64,000 bases of DNA from Rhynchopus euleeides (lineage: Eukaryota > Euglenozoa > Diplonemea > Diplonemida > Diplonemidae): the NCBI GenBank assembly GCA_963210315.1, contig OY723261.1:744001-808000 (forward strand). The letters are read 5' to 3'. Shown here piece by piece: positions 62,101 through 64,000 of this stretch. Within the stretch, counting starts at the first letter, position 1. Every line of letters starts with the position of its first letter. The notes under the pieces were generated by a model. The model saw only the letters and a program-made list of their open reading frames with translations, had not been told where the DNA came from and ran no database searches. The position numbers and the translations under genes were made by a program.

Positions 62101-64000
62101 TCAGCACGACAGGGTTGTAGCCGTCGACGCCACACCACTCCGCGGATGACCTGCCGAAGGAATCTGTTGACAGATCGAAGAGGTAGACCGTCATCCCGTC
62201 GGCGTTGACATCCGCCGAGAGATAGCTCGGCATGACATCCACAACAGTCGAGTTTGTGTTGGCATTCGGGAGGAGATACCATGGTGACACAGCAGACCCC
62301 TGTTGCATGCAGAGCTTGAAACGCCCTGGGGTGGTAGGGAGGTGCAGCGCAACGAGCACCTTCATCTCGCTTGGGACAGCATAGAGCTTTGCGGTGTTGG
62401 AGGCCTGCAGGTCTGACGAGACCCCCTCCGTGCAGCTGAAGGATTCTGCGACAAACTTGATGCGGATATTCGAGACGTTCTTCGGCATCTCGCGGAGCAC
62501 CACATACAGCGACGGTGGGGAGTTGACATACTGGCTGACAAAGGGGACAGTCAGCATCCCCGACAGCAGCGGGGCGCCTGCTTCCATGCCCCACTGCTCC
62601 GCAGGGGAGGGCTGCGTGACGAACCCTGAGAGGCCCTGCTTGGTGCGGAGGAACACCGGCTGGTCAAGCGAACTGTAGAGGTGTGGCGGCAGCTGTGTCG
62701 CCTCCATCCACACAGGAGAGGGGGCCGTGCCAGACCCACCCCCAGGTGTCATGAGGACGCACACGCGGTATTGCGTAGGGAGGTTGTCTTCGGAGGGTGG
62801 GAGGTGCATCAAGATCTGCAGGCGTTGAACCAGCACCACGCGGCTGTCGATAGCAAGCTTTGCGGTGTTGGCGTCGAGGCCAGTGATGCAGGAGTCTGCT
62901 GGGTCCACCAGCTTGACCCGGTCTGACGTGGTGTTGAAGGCATTCCGGGTGAACTCAAAGTTCACCCACACAGAGGCTTGGTTGGAGGGGAGCCCAGAGG
63001 CACCCACCCACCAGTGAACCCCGTTGTCATCCACGTCGTAGGTGTGGCTCCAGGCAGCAGAGCTGGGGACGTAGTGAGCGAGCACGCCGATCTGTAGACA
63101 CAGCATGTAGGGCCCAGCGATGGAGGGGGTCGTGAGGGTGAAGGACAGAGCCCCTGTCGCGTTTGCGAATGAGGAGTACCGCACAGCCCGGGTGACGGGC
63201 TGCGCCTCTGTCCCCTCGCCGTAGCCGAGGCAGTTGCTGTTGTGTGAGAGGGGCTGCCTCCTGACAAGCTTTGCCTCAAAGAAGTCGAGAAACTCGGCAC
63301 GCATGCTGGCGAGGGTGAAGTTCATCACAACCCCGCTGACCAGAGGCTTCGCACCCAGCTCGCCCTTCATGCGCGGCTCGGACACCCGGATAGGATCCGT
63401 GTTGGGCGTGACCTGGATACTGTTGTTCAGCAACACCCAGCTCCACGTGTCGGACTTCTTATAGCAGATCGAGTAGTGATTCGGATCCCCCTCGGTCCCC
63501 ACTCGCCTGCCTGCAGCCTCCCTGGGGTTGAGCCAGGCAGGCGTCACACCGCCACCGCCACCCACCGCCACCGCTGCCCCTGCAGAGATGTAGTGAGGGA
63601 CGGTCAGCACCGCAGCAACGCCTGAGGCAGAAGTTGATGGCACATCATCTGGCGCAATGTCGTCGAAAGTAGCGGGCGACATCGATGTGATCGCCGCAAG
63701 CATGCCTGGCGTTGCCTGCCCCCCGCGGAACCTGACATGCCGCATCGCGTCAGGGTTGCACGTCTCCTTCAGGAGCCCAGATGTATCGGCTGACACATTC
63801 GACGCCTCCTTCCGACAGTAGAGTGACAGATAGTGATCCTCACGGGCCGCGTCGTAGCTCCCCGGGTGAACATCGCACGACTCCCCATGCCGGATCAGCC
63901 TCAACACATCGGCGGAGGAGACACACCCACGCTCACAGGGAAGCCGGGGCCCTGTTGTGAGAGTGCCCAGCACATCGGAGATTAGAAAGGTCACCTCGTT
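53114..64000 (-). CDS. Giant secreted or GPI-anchored multi-module protein, 5' end missing
   Basis: One intronless frame of at least 3,626 codons that continues past the right edge; the first codons visible are internal, so the true start is outside. I do not recognise the family. It is extracellular in character: dozens of N-x-S/T sites, paired cysteines and Pro/Thr/Ser linkers. It is built of beta-rich modules. Several near the N-terminal side end in Y-x-[LV]-C (PYMLCLQIG, YRVCVLMTP, FKLCMQQG, YRLCLFRLY); later ones contain C-x2-C pairs (CHGCSVEV, CEACTLRL, CSLCEVWV, CYICAGGGY). The last residues are a hydrophobic tail (IFTAVLYAVTLCVAVGLL) with no cytoplasmic residues after it, preceded by small residues (DGGAAVAPS), as in a GPI-attachment signal. 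A surface or matrix role is likely. There is no frame break in nearly 11 kb, so it is under selection and expressed at least in some stage. Confidence 0.85.
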   Translation of the reverse strand, partial: NEVTFLISDVLGTLTTGPRLPCERGCVSSADVLRLIRHGESCDVHPGSYDAAREDHYLSLYCRKEASNVSADTSGLLKETCNPDAMRHVRFRGGQATPGMLAAITSMSPATFDDIAPDDVPSTSASGVAAVLTVPHYISAGAAVAVGGGGGVTPAWLNPREAAGRRVGTEGDPNHYSICYKKSDTWSWVLLNNSIQVTPNTDPIRVSEPRMKGELGAKPLVSGVVMNFTLASMRAEFLDFFEAKLVRRQPLSHNSNCLGYGEGTEAQPVTRAVRYSSFANATGALSFTLTTPSIAGPYMLCLQIGVLAHYVPSSAAWSHTYDVDDNGVHWWVGASGLPSNQASVWVNFEFTRNAFNTTSDRVKLVDPADSCITGLDANTAKLAIDSRVVLVQRLQILMHLPPSEDNLPTQYRVCVLMTPGGGSGTAPSPVWMEATQLPPHLYSSLDQPVFLRTKQGLSGFVTQPSPAEQWGMEAGAPLLSGMLTVPFVSQYVNSPPSLYVVLREMPKNVSNIRIKFVAESFSCTEGVSSDLQASNTAKLYAVPSEMKVLVALHLPTTPGRFKLCMQQGSAVSPWYLLPNANTNSTVVDVMPSYLSADVNADGMTVYLFDLSTDSFGRSSAEWCGVDGYNPVVLTGAPPTSIPAATPIPPSGANASAAPPTGAPANSPAANASGSPSVWNPCLFEGYSTDLLQIQGSDELCSFPVHPPLGTLRGRPDFFQVSRVPGAREISAVQDITLPPVGSSKSAYRLCLFRLYHHPFTQEMVPRGVYHIPLFGKGNTPFWSDPSRAVSGAKPSLKVTPLFNDKIPLKTGLPAEYRVEVVGGMQAEGEMVEVMRCLDMFCTEVVPHDYVYNSKPPDLSGVRIPETEVLLYNDETDCTEPEQMELYGAPPSGLVTRLQNNEALFSLIPRSLCLGENPRCAFRFRLKVVSSFESQQGNAEIYSEVYGFSPDTSPMEQLKVNGKIVESGHSAQVACDSPSLSTCTRVVCTAGRNCTLSLRPALQGTDVYSVVQDFFGSCAVAAPGSPNRNEGEIRDLFDPRTFASNDNLKWHWNLTSAVDLSPTFYLSGSVDLALLHANALVSSHDDLIRPLLYCDFLYNTNRSSARVEILVTPDVPASFSISGISPVNPRLPAVRLPPRGSPGGAAAASAAAAATTPAGNIIHAREWYRLHAVPFDIFGVAMNKSRVADSVREFVRTRRPSWVVVAASAGDGGTPVYIRSAWPPLPYDTVEFMVDSNLGCERRAGGCLLRFRWGYGVADELRSTIHEEIGTAEVWVHVRVVGTSLRTATSSLAVAASRGIDVEVEAGERCGGTCWYADEHHAGEAFLSLTSPMSADGLQADVPFSSYVDAVSERSGKGVGEPLNRFRVVTAADDPVAVSRTLHPFAWDPALGRFVSQFTFHGSAACHGCSVEVHTTIGADLAPGRVDFTLYEGEHNLSCAAGLDGTLEVTAVNSVTGKPSLYPRWPVTITATTLNVTYGTTLGEGGFMRLRLEAGDHYIVETLPLMPVMEEGGAGQALSCTVFFEGNDTAVPDPYAPHDIVSPDMTLVSIPAEELEARIAAGGTGGSLSYLPFAGYNFEVSLEQMQAGVTLFVSINGTYVRPVDTTSEPFFVYPLGGPVPGAAGSLGAELPISSAAGGVTVLPLNSTYSHLDTENITFGKAAFNVMQKTNTPTASVLVINGSTPVREACFFLCSKERVNFTRSGAQWFVVHEHCSKVNITVKAPRWNLGVVLLKEPVQTALLPGGASCSRHATELQVGAAVFHFVEGVNSTLVRHFVYDSIVEFTLAAEGQLFEDSAAPGVGVPVVTRTTRSGAHQMHASVSFAVTGMLEVKNPQKLSVSARVLSSPVGVLPVALARTSKAYTWVQPQEAYVDFNISDSVVHTACRPASLPTAGPATERGYRVLRPQQEAHWSYLSPWAVGIPMPVQVLTVNEWGGRAWTFPHVLVRVGRHTQGGCGGSLPLRVYDRAHSGVFTPAEVVPMRQGMAVPWVSFSAPCEACTLRLDLCYTTATSAGNCLTPPQVPTAADTAPILSNRVKFTKPFSVVSPQPSGAHVTHQRLPAGAGTAVVGGGNVSVIHVGNVFAVSLEAVQHFGVRQWAAKVDGAAVEVKVVNVWRAEVGGSAALRYGNGGFLRELTPADAGEACGGVLRETNGEYRVHAVDPTLQFVYTRPCSLCEVWVHYRLSPHGSWSAFPLRTDASRHDTLRLRVKTCGIKWAVLPTTPRGRRRGEPFSVSLLHVDGMGLPSWEGAEAFTISTSGAGNGGGLLSVTGPHITHPHHGRIYAASGGSLVVSAISSRAAYSAALHFKQPLTGHKTDYFFSVMTTPTQLLLIPENNRHRRHHDSAGLMQQYEQTIDRTPKVRRWGFYIYAADDSLDRAVYPLGGPLEPQLKPTYDSLFTEGAEVTLSHTGTADVPSVIGFFDANTESNTSQWKSITVEPLSIRIAPEDAPLVLWNGMVYAAGRLRPHGPGNTTNATAPPAEAHQALPGLVHIISGEASPPGIATIQLSLLSGSTPDGTALPTRHGGHSMVVGVVDNHAYPAQVILAASVGAEGIRSVSGRRATVDLYLLTSRGGKFHRAAGSGLLETSLDCANGTTCEAASITTAGTPVLHGRGSVSVDSEGVVEDCRCAINVQYIPDGGDDSHANLLNEGQLDVPILIRSMKQLSWQWEPFPSAHTGVSHALRLFLYDTAGSPQMPVISSGPGNRIVMLTTPDNCYICAGGGYVNFGENICLPKVTSSGTLIVEGSFLTPTDGAYSVCTLRGLRGVDGVFPPYAANLVPGTAAPSVVESLRNDTLDIRSDRLVGGSGGAGEAGSIFQRVFRPQAAGSVPRLSIEGDVGVVGEAVTLTLVPYSLSIFPIFLDCGFGYSGASASEAQMLDTDVRNERHMANITEPQGLDEMTFTLHIPKPGVWQCFVKTRVFSGRGLQQTYSYRKLKTSVPLPLLVTVPRLERVEVDRFDYPSGGWLPLHSSAFSWVSGYALTLRARFFDSRGVRYLPFDIEKDRVATIRSDFIPCYHEQSEGFEHGCPVLRGSAYGWEGCGGVEGLRVHLRRVGGSDFFKPAVSTPHAHGFSGSNEEEEEDEALHHSCVDSHWGTRRFFPAVKSLRFKAPVDMPADTAAVPQLFTILTSDKGPITLPGIHLEVNKTLLNSSTGEYEYIFANNNHSTVAQGSTAYDTLMKVVHSSTDVSVSSLQLVYPPFISQVYHMELLKPYYVMMRCRGCPEPDQQIFTSQVIPDEVQANLTTDPTVYHDMYGGKGVNAFDLDLEVRTEAQEVIEQDNISELLIRARCLLEFPIIPIPTASSRFYTFPPPPAPIIRPVPLFVSESVFGSNYLQTSDRSVNGWYRVAVHDGKASLQNVTFDTECEKAVLEVSCSTDHFARYGVDPIGACSQHLKGRVFLRLLRQEEETQPPAPTLLPVPANGVVASLNITLPASGFDGFAPQEFEAKMTAELIRELDKPLYVKVRYLCRFPAGAFGFITGQDRLNTSVCRAFGGGSVGGTRGAVVQAASGMSYQLEFEIVGDSLDAAPLRVALQSVVSSETSSIRKGFPGLSTQLNITSVPVTHPPTPTPPTHAPGTPLPILTGPADPTNSPFFVLNITVPDGGAAVAPSCSIFTAVLYAVTLCVAVGLL

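Overview
This is nuclear DNA of a unicellular eukaryote, most plausibly a flagellated alveolate-type protist; a chromerid alga such as Vitrella is my best guess. The evidence is GC-rich coding sequence with strong G/C at third codon positions, spliceosomal introns with GTATG donors and CAG acceptors, long mostly intron-poor genes, an axonemal-dynein assembly factor (PIH1/Kintoun type), large secreted multidomain proteins, and many small DNA-transposon derivatives. The organism call is an inference. There is no bacterial operon structure, no rRNA, and no tRNA that I could recognise by eye.

All fourteen supported genes lie on the minus strand, so the window reads right to left as one unidirectional array. 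From the right edge leftwards they are: a giant (>3,600 residues) secreted, probably GPI-anchored protein running off the edge (53114-64000); a FAM20/Four-jointed-like secretory-pathway kinase (50290-51918); an unknown protein with a basic, SP-rich tail (48827-49924); a PIH1/Kintoun-like dynein assembly factor (44664-46523); an unknown 224-residue protein (42689-43363); an Alba-domain protein (41514-42321); two tandem astacin metalloproteases with EGF, MAM-like and three CUB-like domains (36585-39711, frameshifted, and 29266-32397, intact); a second Alba-domain protein (26277-27948); a CCAR/DBC1-like protein (21198-23164); a METTL21-type methyltransferase (18319-19167); a six-exon protein with five Cys/His finger modules, nearly one exon per module (11598-16908); a PhoD-like phosphatase (1075-3444); and the 5' part of an unknown protein leaving the left edge (1-854).

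The rest is intergenic or intronic and is rich in G- and C-homopolymers, microsatellites and transposon derivatives. I could define ends and target-site duplications for several elements. Three hAT-like elements (8586-9563, 12172-13517, 26762-27439) share an internal GC-hairpin module. Two elements have GGAGG/CCTCC ends and 3-bp duplications (13885-15489 and 34104-36441); the second carries three 375-bp tandem repeats. A 302-bp foldback has TA duplications (23919-24220), and there is a 507-bp AT-rich foldback (19784-20290). Three of these elements sit inside introns and account for almost all of the length of the three longest introns.

Functionally, the window mixes secretory or cell-surface proteins (astacins, PhoD-like phosphatase, lumenal kinase, giant surface protein) with nucleic-acid and chromatin-type proteins (Alba pair, finger-module protein, CCAR-like) and one ciliary assembly factor. 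Apart from the astacin duplication and the Alba pair, the neighbours do not form an obvious pathway.
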